Below, one piece after another: positions 8,290 through 17,135 of a DNA stretch of 64,000 nucleotides. Source of the DNA: Aquidulcibacter paucihalophilus (lineage in GTDB: Bacteria > Pseudomonadota > Alphaproteobacteria > Caulobacterales > Caulobacteraceae); NCBI GenBank assembly GCA_030285985.1, contig CP127384.1:1724501-1788500 (forward strand), in the 5' to 3' direction. Numbering within the stretch: the first letter of the stretch is position 1; each line of letters begins with the position of its first letter. Made by a program: the position numbers and the translations under genes. Under the pieces are notes generated by a model. It saw nothing but the letters and a program-made list of their open reading frames with translations, ran no database searches and was not told the DNA's origin.

Positions 8290-9057
8290 TCAGCGCGCCG
8301 TGTAGCCGCCGTCGATGACGAGTTCGGCGCCAGTTACGAATTTGGCCTCATCCGAGGCGAGATAGACAGCGCCCCAGGCGACGTCGTCCGGCTCTCCGAT
8401 ATGGCCGAGCGGATGCAGGGCCGCCGTCGCCTTGCGGCCCTCTTCCAGATCGCCCTGACTCGACAGATGCGTTTCCACCATCGGCGTCCAGATGAAGCCT
8501 GGATGGATCGAGTTCACCCGGATCCTGTCGGGCGCATAGATGAGGGCGTCGGTCTTGGTCATCAACCGCACCGCCCCCTTTGAGGCGTGGTAGGGCGGAA
8601 CGTCCGGTCCGCCGACCAGTCCGTAGATCGACGACAGGTTGATGATCGATCCGCCGCCCGACCGCTTCAGGTGGGGGATGGCGTGCTTGGTGCAGAAGAA
8701 CACGCCCTTGACGTTGATCGCCTGGACCCAGTCCCATTCCGCCTCGGTGATCTCGTGCGTCGGCTTGTTGACCCCCGCGACTCCGGCGTTGTTGACGAGG
8801 ATATCGAGGCGGCCGAAATGCCCGACGACATCCAGCATCACTCTTTGGACTTCACGTTCGCTGGACACGTCGCAATGCCAGTAGGCGGCGGACAGACTCC
8901 GCTCCTGCAACACCGCCAACAGCTCCTGTCCCTCAGTGTCGAGGACGTCCAGAAGCGCAATGGCTGCGCCTTCTTCCGCCATACGAATTGCGGTCGCCCG
9001 GCCCAGGCCCAAGGCGGCTCCGGTGACCACGGCGACCTTGTCGGTGAGACGATTCAT
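8290..9057 (-). CDS. short-chain dehydrogenase/reductase
   Basis: A classical SDR of 255 residues. The cofactor motif is TGAALGLGRA (about 12–21). NNAG follows near 89. The active site has Ser in NLSSIYG (about 140) and the YHASK tetrad (about 155–159). The C-terminus carries GAELVIDGGYTAR. An aspartate after beta-2 (LLDVLD) suggests NAD(H) preference. The substrate cannot be read from sequence. It lies four bases downstream of the lipoprotein gene and is likely co-transcribed with it. Confidence 0.9.
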   Translation of the reverse strand: MNRLTDKVAVVTGAALGLGRATAIRMAEEGAAIALLDVLDTEGQELLAVLQERSLSAAYWHCDVSSEREVQRVMLDVVGHFGRLDILVNNAGVAGVNKPTHEITEAEWDWVQAINVKGVFFCTKHAIPHLKRSGGGSIINLSSIYGLVGGPDVPPYHASKGAVRLMTKTDALIYAPDRIRVNSIHPGFIWTPMVETHLSSQGDLEEGRKATAALHPLGHIGEPDDVAWGAVYLASDEAKFVTGAELVIDGGYTAR

Positions 9058-9061
9058 GATG

Positions 9062-9622
9062 TCAGTCCTCCGGTCGGATGATGCCATTCTCGATAGACGC
9101 CTTGACCGCTCGTGCATCGAAAGCGCGCGGGTCATCGGCCGGCCGGGCCCCCCGCCGCATAACCACCTCGGCGACCGCCTCGTAGGCGGTAACCCGCTGG
9201 ACGTCGAAGACGGGCGCACGGCCGTGGCGATCCCAGGTCTGCCAGCCGACGTGTACCCCATAGGCATAGCGCCAGTGGGGCTCCCAGCCGGGGCCCCAGG
9301 CTCCGATGGGCTCGCGCACCACCAGGGTGACGTGTTCATCGGTGTCGCGTTCTACCGCCACGAACCAGTCATAACCGTTCTGCAAGGTCAGTTCGGCTGC
9401 GCGGTACAGCAAGTAGGTTTCGACTGTCTCGCGCGCGGTCAGACTGTTGCCGGCGAAAGCGACGCGCCAGCGCTCAGGCTCCACTCGGATCTCGCGGTAT
9501 CCATCCGCGTGGTCGGGATCCGTCATTGACGCCGGATGGTAGGGCGTCGGGGTTGCGCAGGAGGTCAGTGCCAAGGTGGCGGCCAAAGCGGCGACGAGGG
9601 GGTGAGATGCGGTGGGTGACAT
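9062..9622 (-). CDS. lipoprotein, CC0125/CC1285-like
   Basis: A protein of 186 residues with a lipoprotein leader ending ALTSC, so the mature protein should be lipid-anchored at about C29. The DGYREIRVEPERWRVAF and YLLYRAAELT segments resemble the CC0125/CC1285 lipoprotein family described in Caulobacter genomes. Function is unknown. ATG 9622 is used because it gives a proper leader; an upstream ATG at 9643 adds seven residues. A box for the FixK-type regulator lies 47 bases upstream. Confidence 0.75.
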   Translation of the reverse strand: MSPTASHPLVAALAATLALTSCATPTPYHPASMTDPDHADGYREIRVEPERWRVAFAGNSLTARETVETYLLYRAAELTLQNGYDWFVAVERDTDEHVTLVVREPIGAWGPGWEPHWRYAYGVHVGWQTWDRHGRAPVFDVQRVTAYEAVAEVVMRRGARPADDPRAFDARAVKASIENGIIRPED

Positions 9623-9669
9623 GGTGTTAGCCTCCAAGCCCATCAGCGGCGTGTGGGTCGAGATCTTCG

Positions 9670-9683
9670 TTGACGCTGGTCAA
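9670..9683. promoter_or_regulatory. FNR/FixK-type box 3
   Basis: TTGACGCTGGTCAA lies 47 bases before the lipoprotein start at 9622 and just after the regulator gene stop, so it probably drives the lipoprotein–SDR pair. Confidence 0.75.
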
Positions 9684-9687
9684 CTCG

Positions 9688-10335
9688 TCAGGCGGCGGCG
9701 AGTCTCTTCAGGCCGCCCCGATGCCGGATGCGGAAATGTCGTGAGCCGGAGAACTCGACCACCCCGTCAGCCTGCAGGCGACCGATCATCCTCGAGACGG
9801 TCTCGATGGTCAGGCCCAGATAGTCTGCCATGTCCTGCCGGCTCATTGGCAGGGTCACGAGTTCGTCCCGGAACCGATCGGCGATATCGAGAAGGAAGCG
9901 GGCCACCCGTTCGCAGGCGGTGGCGCGACCCAGCAGAAGCATGTGCACTTGCGCCCGGGCCAATTCGGTGGCTGTCGCGGCCCAGACCAGTTGCTGGACC
10001 CTCCCCGGCGCGAAGGCGGCTGATCCTGACCGCTTCACTACCAACACTTCGCAGGTCGTCAGGGCTTCTGCAGAAAACCGGTGCTCAGACCCGGGCTCCA
10101 CGCCAAAAACGTCGCCTTCGTAATAGAAGTCTCCGATCTGTCGGCGCCCGTCCGGCAGGAGATGGCTCGTTCTGATTGAACCCTTCACCAGCTGGTAGAT
10201 CAGGTCAGCGGATTCATCCTGGCCGTAGATCTCTTCGCCGGGTGCGAAGTTCATGCTGAGCGAGCCGTCCCAGATCTCGGCCGCGCCGGAAAGGACGGAA
10301 TTGGAAGCACGGCTGAGCGGTTCAATCGACGTCAT
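9688..10335 (-). CDS. Crp/Fnr regulator, FixK type
   Basis: A protein of 215 residues with an N-terminal cyclic-nucleotide-like beta-barrel (about 25–125) and a C-terminal winged helix. The HTH reads SRQDMADYLGLTIETVSRM (about 168–186). The E-x-x-S-R recognition residues are those of FNR/FixK, which bind TTGA-N6-TCAA. No N-terminal cysteine cluster is present, so it is not an Fe–S oxygen sensor itself and is more like FixK. ATG 10335 follows an AGGGAGGAA site. It is the obvious candidate to bind the palindromes spread over 6.9–27.5 kb. No fixLJ pair is in view. Confidence 0.85.
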   Translation of the reverse strand: MTSIEPLSRASNSVLSGAAEIWDGSLSMNFAPGEEIYGQDESADLIYQLVKGSIRTSHLLPDGRRQIGDFYYEGDVFGVEPGSEHRFSAEALTTCEVLVVKRSGSAAFAPGRVQQLVWAATATELARAQVHMLLLGRATACERVARFLLDIADRFRDELVTLPMSRQDMADYLGLTIETVSRMIGRLQADGVVEFSGSRHFRIRHRGGLKRLAAA

Positions 10336-10579
10336 GTCAATTCCTCCCTGTCGAGCTGCAAGGATATGCTTGAGTGACCAGGCGCGACATTCGGGAGCTC
10401 TCCCTAAGGGGATTACCGGAAGTGTCGACGCCCATGCCTCAGATGCCCGCATGTGCGGGGCATCAAGGCGATGATCCGGTTGCAGTTCGATGTCAGGACC
10501 CGACCGCTGGCCGCCGGTCAGCGACGGACGGAGACGCGCGATGAAGATGTTCGGAAGCTGCTCATCCTTTTGGCGGAAG

Positions 10580-10784
10580 GAGGGCGATCCCGCGGCCTCG
10601 GCTTCAGTCAGCAGATCGAACCGCAGGGTGATCATTCCGACATCAGAAAGGGCAACTTGCTGATTGCAAGGCTCAGCCGGCTGCAGCCGCAGCCGTGCGC
10701 GAAGATGACGAGGTTCCTGGCGGGATCCGCCAACCCCAAATCCCCAGCCAGGTCGACTGGGGGAACGGCGACGGAATCTGTCAT
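10580..10784 (-). pseudogene. alpha/beta hydrolase (dienelactone hydrolase-like) remnant
   Basis: From ATG 10784 the minus strand encodes MTDSVAVPPVDLAGDLGLA and then NLVIFAHGCGCSRLS, like the start of the alpha/beta hydrolases often found beside phosphoribosyltransferases in stress clusters. The frame hits a stop near 10635. A second frame supplies the continuation (SDVGMITLRFDLLTEAEAA) up to about 10580. The nucleophile-elbow half is missing. It is a frameshifted, truncated remnant, with FNR-type box 4 56 bases upstream of its start. Confidence 0.6.
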
Positions 10785-10840
10785 GGCCTATGGCCAACTT
10801 CGGGATTCGATGAAGTTTGAGTCGATCCTGCTTGGCCGCG

Positions 10841-10854
10841 TTGACCCATATCAA
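10841..10854. promoter_or_regulatory. FNR/FixK-type box 4
   Basis: TTGACCCATATCAA lies between two divergent gene remnants: 56 bases before the hydrolase start (10784, minus) and 74 before the esterase start (10929, plus). It may now drive the downstream acetyl-CoA synthetase operon. Confidence 0.75.
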
Positions 10855-10928
10855 GGCGCTCGGCGACGGAACGGCGATGTTTTCCGGTCGCGGGATCGGG
10901 CCGGACAGGATCAGGATGGAGCGGGGCG

Positions 10929-11194
10929 ATGACCTTCGCCGACCTTTCCCAGACCCGGGATCTGGCGTCCCTTGTGCGCCGCCGCTCGGAGTCGCTCCCC
11001 CCAATCGGCGACGAGGCCTTCGCCGCGGCCTTCGATGTCTTCGCGGACGCCAGGGTGGTGCTGCTTGGAGAGTGCACCCACGGCACAGCCGAATTCTATG
11101 AGGCCCGGGCGGCCATCGATCTCAGGCCGACAGGTTGATCCAGCGCAAGGCGGTTGCCGCCCGATCCGCCGAGCATGGCCCTCGGAGGCGATGA
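10929..11194 (+). pseudogene. erythromycin-esterase-like protein, N-terminal remnant
   Basis: The first 60 or so codons match the start of the erythromycin esterase-like family, with VVLLGECTHGTAEFYEARA holding the conserved GExTHGT-EF motif. The frame then ends at 11138. Another frame carries on with [10 protein letters not shown] before stopping at 11192–11194, which is where relatives read RRLI-x-x-K. Full proteins are around 400 residues or more, so this is a frameshifted and deleted remnant. It is preceded by FNR-type box 4. Confidence 0.6.
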
Positions 11195-11234
11195 TGAAAC
11201 AGGTTCGTTCTGTGTCCCGGCCAGTGAGGCGCGC

Positions 11235-11238
<4 letters not shown>
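11191..11238 (+). other. 15-codon ORF overlapping the acetyl-CoA synthetase start
   Basis: ATG 11191 (or the adjacent ATG 11194) follows a GGAGG site and reads [15 protein letters not shown]. Its TGA overlaps the GTG start of the next gene as GTGA. It could be a coupling or leader minicistron, or the tail of the decayed gene upstream. Confidence 0.35.
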
Positions 11239-12988
<1,750 letters not shown>

Positions 12989-12992
<4 letters not shown>

Positions 12993-14992
12993 CCGACTCC
13001 GTCCTCAAGCCCCGGCTGTCCCGGGATCATGTGCTGGACCTGCTGGGTCGAATGATCCGCATCCGGGCGTTCGAACAGGCCTGCGCCGAGGCCTATACGC
13101 AGGAAAAGATCCGCGGCTTCCTGCACCTCTACGACGGGGAGGAGGCGGTGGCCGTCGGCGTCATCCCGGTCCTTGAGCCCGGCGACCGCGTCGTCGCCAC
13201 CTATCGCGAACACGGTCACGCCCTCGCCCGCGGGGTTTCGATGCCGGCCATCATGGCCGAGATGTTCGGGCGGCGCGACGGCTGCAGCAGGGGGCGCGGC
13301 GGCTCGATGCATCTGTTCGACCGGGCGGCCAATTTCTACGGCGGCAACGCCATCGTCGGCGGCGGCCTGCCGCTGGCGGTGGGGTTGGCACTGGCCGACC
13401 ACATGCGCGGCGAGGACCGGGTCACCGCCTGTTTCTTCGGCGAGGGCGCGGCGGCGGAGGGCGAGTTCCACGAGAGCCTGAATCTGGCGGCGCTGTGGGG
13501 CCTGCCGGTGCTGTTCGTGTGCGAGAACAATCTCTACGCCATGGGAACGGCGCTGGGACGGTCGGAGTCCGAGACCGACATCCATCGCAAGGCCGAAAGC
13601 TACCGCATCGCCTCAGAGGCGGTCGACGGCATGGATGTGGTGGCGGTCGAGGCCGCCGCCCGGCGGGCCGTCGCCGCCATCCGCGAGACCGGCAAGCCCT
13701 TCTTCCTCGAGTGCCGCACCTACCGTTTCCGCGCCCATTCGATGTTCGACGCCCAGCTCTATCGGGACAAGGCGGAGGTGGAGGGCTGGAAGGCGAAGGA
13801 TCCGATCCGGCGCTTCCAGGCTTGGGCCCTTTCGGCGGGTCTGGCCCATCCCGAGGACGTCGCCGCACTCGAGGCCGCCGCCGCGGCCGAGGTCCAGGCG
13901 GCGCTCGCCTTCGCCGAGGCTTCGCCCCTCGAGCCGGTCGCGGATCTGACCCGCCATGTGACCGCCGCCGAGCGGCCTCCCGCACCCGAACAGCACCCGC
14001 CGCACGCCGCCCCGGTCGACACGACCTATCGCGAGGCGGTGCGGCAGGCGATCCGCGAGGCGATGATCCGCGACGACCGGGTCTTTCTGATGGGCGAGGA
14101 CGTCGGCGCCTATGGGGGCTGTTATGCGGTTTCCAAGGGGTTGATGGCGGAGTTCGGCCCGGCGCGGATCCGGGACACGCCCCTGTCCGAAGCGGGTTTC
14201 ACGGGCGCCGGCCTGGGGGCCGCCATGGCCGGCATGCGGCCCATCGTCGAACTGATGACGGTCAATTTCAGCCTGTTGGCTCTGGACCAGATCCTCAACA
14301 GCGCGGCCACCCTGCGGCACATGTCCGGCGGCCAGTTCGGCTGCCCGCTGGTCATCCGCATGGCCACCGGCGCCGGGCGCCAGCTCGCGGCCCAGCACTC
14401 GCACAGCCTCGAGGGCTGGTACGCCCATATCCCGGGCCTGCGCATCCTGGCGCCGGCCACCGTCGAGGACGCCCGGGGCATGCTGTGGACCGCCCTGCAG
14501 GAACACGATCCGGTCCTGATCTTCGAGCACGTCATGCTGTACAACGCCGTCGCACCGCTGGCGGCGGACGCCGGACCGGTCGACATCGACCGGGCGGCGG
14601 TGCGACGCGCGGGGAAGGATCTGAGCCTGATCACCTACGGCGGGTCCCTGGCCAAGACCCTCGAAGCCGCCGAGGCGCTGGCGAAGGAAGGGGTGGAGGC
14701 CGAGGTGATCGATCTGCGCGTTCTTCGCCCGCTGGACGAGGCGACCATCCTCGCCTCGGTCGCCCGCACCCGCCGGGTGGTGATCGTCGACGAGGGCTGG
14801 CGCAGCGGTTCGCTGGCGGCGGAGATCGGCATGCGCATCGCCGAGAAGGTCTTCTTCGACCTCGACGCGCCACCGGTCCGCGTGTGCAGCGAGGAGGTCC
14901 CGATCCCCTATCCGCGCCATCTGGAGGAAGCCGCCCTGCCGCAGACGGACAAGATCATCGCCGCCGCCCGGGCCGTGCTGGGGAAGGGCTGA
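12989..14992 (+). CDS. 2-oxoacid dehydrogenase E1, alpha and beta fused
   Basis: A protein of 667 residues. Residues about 10–320 are an E1-alpha thiamine diphosphate domain with [15 protein letters not shown] (near 150) and the regulatory-loop RGRGGSMH. A Pro/His-rich linker (about 330–345) joins it to an E1-beta domain (about 347–667), with [10 protein letters not shown] and [15 protein letters not shown]. The likely reaction is decarboxylation of pyruvate or another short 2-oxoacid and transfer to lipoyl-E2. Alpha and beta are separate genes in the usual alphaproteobacterial PDH. It overlaps the synthetase gene by four bases and is followed two bases later by E2. Substrate is inferred, not proven. 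Confidence 0.85.
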
Positions 14993-14994
14993 GC

Positions 14995-16170
14995 ATGGCC
15001 GAATTCCTCATGCCTTCGCTGGGCGCCGACATGGACGCCGGCACGCTGGTCGAGTGGCTGGTCAAGCCTGGCGACGCGGTCAAGCGCGGCGATATCGTCG
15101 CCGTGGTCGAAACCCAGAAGGGGGCGATCGAGATCGAGATCTTCGACGCCGGCGTGGTCGAACAGCTGCTGGTCCAGCCGGGAGTCACCGTGCCGGTCGG
15201 GACCCCCCTCGCCCTGGTGCGTGGGGAGGGAGAGGCTGCGCCGGTCAAGCCAGCCGCCCCGGTGCCGGAACCGACGGTGCCCGCGGCGGAGCCCGCGCCG
15301 GTAACGGTCACGCCGGTGCCGTTTCCGACGCCCGCCGGGCCTGCCGGCGAACGCTTCAAGGCGTCCCCGGCGGCGCGCCGACGGGCCGGTGAACTGGGCG
15401 TGGATCTCGCGCTCGTGGCGGCCGGGCCCGACGGAATCATCGAGGTCGCTGACGTCGAGGCGGCCCGGTCGGAGACGACGCCGCAAGCGGTCAAGCCGCG
15501 CTTCGACTTCGCCGCAATGCGCGCGGCGATCGCCGCAGCCATGTCGAGGTCCAAGCGGGAGATTCCGCACTACTACCTGTCCGACACCGTCGACATGGCC
15601 GCGGCGGAAGGATGGGTGGCGCGCGTCAACGCGGATCGGCCGCCGGCCCAAAGGCTGCTGACGGGGGTGCTCTTCGTCAAGGCCGTGGCCCGGGCCGCCC
15701 GGGCCTATCCGGAGTTCAACGGCCTGTTCGTTGACGGCGCCTTCCAACCGGTGCCCGCCGTCCATGTCGGACTGGCCATCGCCCTGCGCGGCGGCGGCCT
15801 GGCGGCGCCGGCGATCCACGACGCGGCTGCCCTCGACCTCGATACGCTGATGGCGCGGACCCGCGATCTGGTCGCCCGTGTGCGAGAGGGGCGATTCCGC
15901 AGCTCCGAGATCGCGGACCCCACCATCACCGTCACCAGCATGGGGGACCGGGGCGTCGAGGCCCTGTTCGGAGTCATCTATCCGCCCCAGGTGGCGATCG
16001 TAGGCTTCGGCAAGGTGGTCCGGCGCCCCTGGATCGTGGACGGTGCGGTCACGCCGCGGCCAGTCGTGACCGTCACCCTGGCCGGGGATCACCGCGTCAG
16101 TGACGGCCACCGCGGCGGCCTCTTCCTCGCCGAAATCGGGCGGCTGCTGCAGACTCCGGAGGCCCTGTGA
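14995..16170 (+). CDS. 2-oxoacid dehydrogenase E2, lipoyl acyltransferase
   Basis: A protein of 391 residues. One lipoyl domain (1–75) has the lipoylated lysine in ETQKGAIEIE (K42). A Pro/Ala linker is followed by a peripheral-subunit-binding domain (about 120–155, KASPAARRRAGELG). The catalytic domain ends with the active-site DHRVSDG. ATG 14995 is chosen because it starts the lipoyl domain directly after E1. The substrate is likely the same acyl group as E1. No dihydrolipoyl dehydrogenase (E3) is in the window, so it must borrow one. The stop overlaps the GTG start of the acyl carrier protein. Confidence 0.85.
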   Translation: MAEFLMPSLGADMDAGTLVEWLVKPGDAVKRGDIVAVVETQKGAIEIEIFDAGVVEQLLVQPGVTVPVGTPLALVRGEGEAAPVKPAAPVPEPTVPAAEPAPVTVTPVPFPTPAGPAGERFKASPAARRRAGELGVDLALVAAGPDGIIEVADVEAARSETTPQAVKPRFDFAAMRAAIAAAMSRSKREIPHYYLSDTVDMAAAEGWVARVNADRPPAQRLLTGVLFVKAVARAARAYPEFNGLFVDGAFQPVPAVHVGLAIALRGGGLAAPAIHDAAALDLDTLMARTRDLVARVREGRFRSSEIADPTITVTSMGDRGVEALFGVIYPPQVAIVGFGKVVRRPWIVDGAVTPRPVVTVTLAGDHRVSDGHRGGLFLAEIGRLLQTPEAL

Positions 16171-16418
16171 CCGACGATGACATCCGCGCCGTGCTGCGCG
16201 ACGAACTGGGCCGGATCGCACCGGAGATAGATTTCGACGGGCTCGATCCGTCCATGGACTTGCGGGAACAGGCCGATCTCGACTCGATGGATTTTCTCAA
16301 CCTCTTGACGGCATTGCACCAGCGCCTCGGGGTGAACATTCCCGAGTCCGAGGCCGCGGAGCTGGCGACCATCGCCGCCGCCGTCGCCTATATATCGAGC
16401 AGACGAAGCGGACCTTAG
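16167..16418 (+). CDS. acyl carrier protein
   Basis: An acidic four-helix carrier protein of 83 residues. The phosphopantetheine-attachment serine lies in ADLDSMDFLNLL (DSM, about S40). The start is GTG, overlapping the E2 stop as GTGA, so it is translationally coupled to the 2-oxoacid dehydrogenase genes. A dedicated carrier here suggests that acyl groups made by the complex or the ligase are handed to a carrier rather than only to CoA; that is inference. No ketosynthase is nearby. Confidence 0.8.
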   Translation: MTDDDIRAVLRDELGRIAPEIDFDGLDPSMDLREQADLDSMDFLNLLTALHQRLGVNIPESEAAELATIAAAVAYISSRRSGP

Positions 16419-16455
16419 TCGCGGGTTCCGGGTGGAATCGGCGGTCGCCGGATCC

Positions 16456-17073
16456 CTATTCCGGATTCGCCCGGACGCCGGGACAATCGATCTCGTAGCG
16501 GGATCCGTCGGGGCCGATCTGGTCCACAACGGCGGTGCCGAGCTGTCCGGCCATGCGCGAAACCAGCCACAGTCCGAAGCCGGGCTTCCACTCGCCGCCC
16601 TCAGAGCCGACTCCGTTGTCCGACACAATCAGAACGGCGCGGTCGGAGCCGGGCCGCAGACTCACCCTCACCACTCCGGGGCGTTGGGCAAGTCCGTGCT
16701 CGAGGGCGTTGCCGACCAGTTCCGCGGTGATCATGGCCAAGGGGGCGGCGATCCGGGAGCCGGCGGTGCAAGGATGAAGGTCGAGACGGATTTCGGCATC
16801 TCGATCCATCGCGTCCAATTCGGCCACATCACGACAAACGTCTCCCAGGAGGTCGTCCAGACGGACCTCTTCCCCTGAGCCTTCCTGCAGACGTTGATGA
16901 AGGCGCATGACCACGCGAATGCGTCGACTTGCCTCGCTCAGGATGCCGACTGCCTCGGGCGGTGCCGTCCGGCTCTCAAGGCTCAGGAGGCTCACAACCG
17001 ATTGCAGGCTATTGCCGATCTGGTGATGGGCCGCCCGGACTGCATCCAATGGGTCGCTCTGGCCGCTGGGCAT
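16456..17073 (-). CDS. sensorless histidine kinase, HisKA_2/HWE type
   Basis: A cytoplasmic kinase of 205 residues with no input domain. The phospho-acceptor region is AAHHQIGNSLQSV (H17 the likely site), similar to the HHRxKNNL box of HisKA_2 kinases. The ATPase part has the N-box AELVGNALEHG (about 118–128), a DNGVGSEGG loop, and a short GFGLWLVSRM G-box. No response-regulator gene is adjacent. An FNR-type box 48 bases upstream suggests low-oxygen control. It may feed a distant receiver or need a partner sensor. Confidence 0.8.
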   Translation of the reverse strand: MPSGQSDPLDAVRAAHHQIGNSLQSVVSLLSLESRTAPPEAVGILSEASRRIRVVMRLHQRLQEGSGEEVRLDDLLGDVCRDVAELDAMDRDAEIRLDLHPCTAGSRIAAPLAMITAELVGNALEHGLAQRPGVVRVSLRPGSDRAVLIVSDNGVGSEGGEWKPGFGLWLVSRMAGQLGTAVVDQIGPDGSRYEIDCPGVRANPE

Positions 17074-17121
17074 CGACGTCTCCGTGGTCGGTCAAGCTAT
17101 GCGGCGACGGAGGCACCGGCC

Positions 17122-17135
17122 TTGAGCCAGATCAA
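17122..17135. promoter_or_regulatory. FNR/FixK-type box 5
   Basis: TTGAGCCAGATCAA lies 48 bases before the kinase start at 17073 and overlaps the last codon and stop of the P-type ATPase gene. Confidence 0.7.

Noticed and set aside
11134..11147. TTGATCCAGCGCAA as another FixK-type box before the ligase
   Set aside because: The right half-site is poor, and the sequence is explained by the coding remnant RLIQRK of the esterase-like gene.
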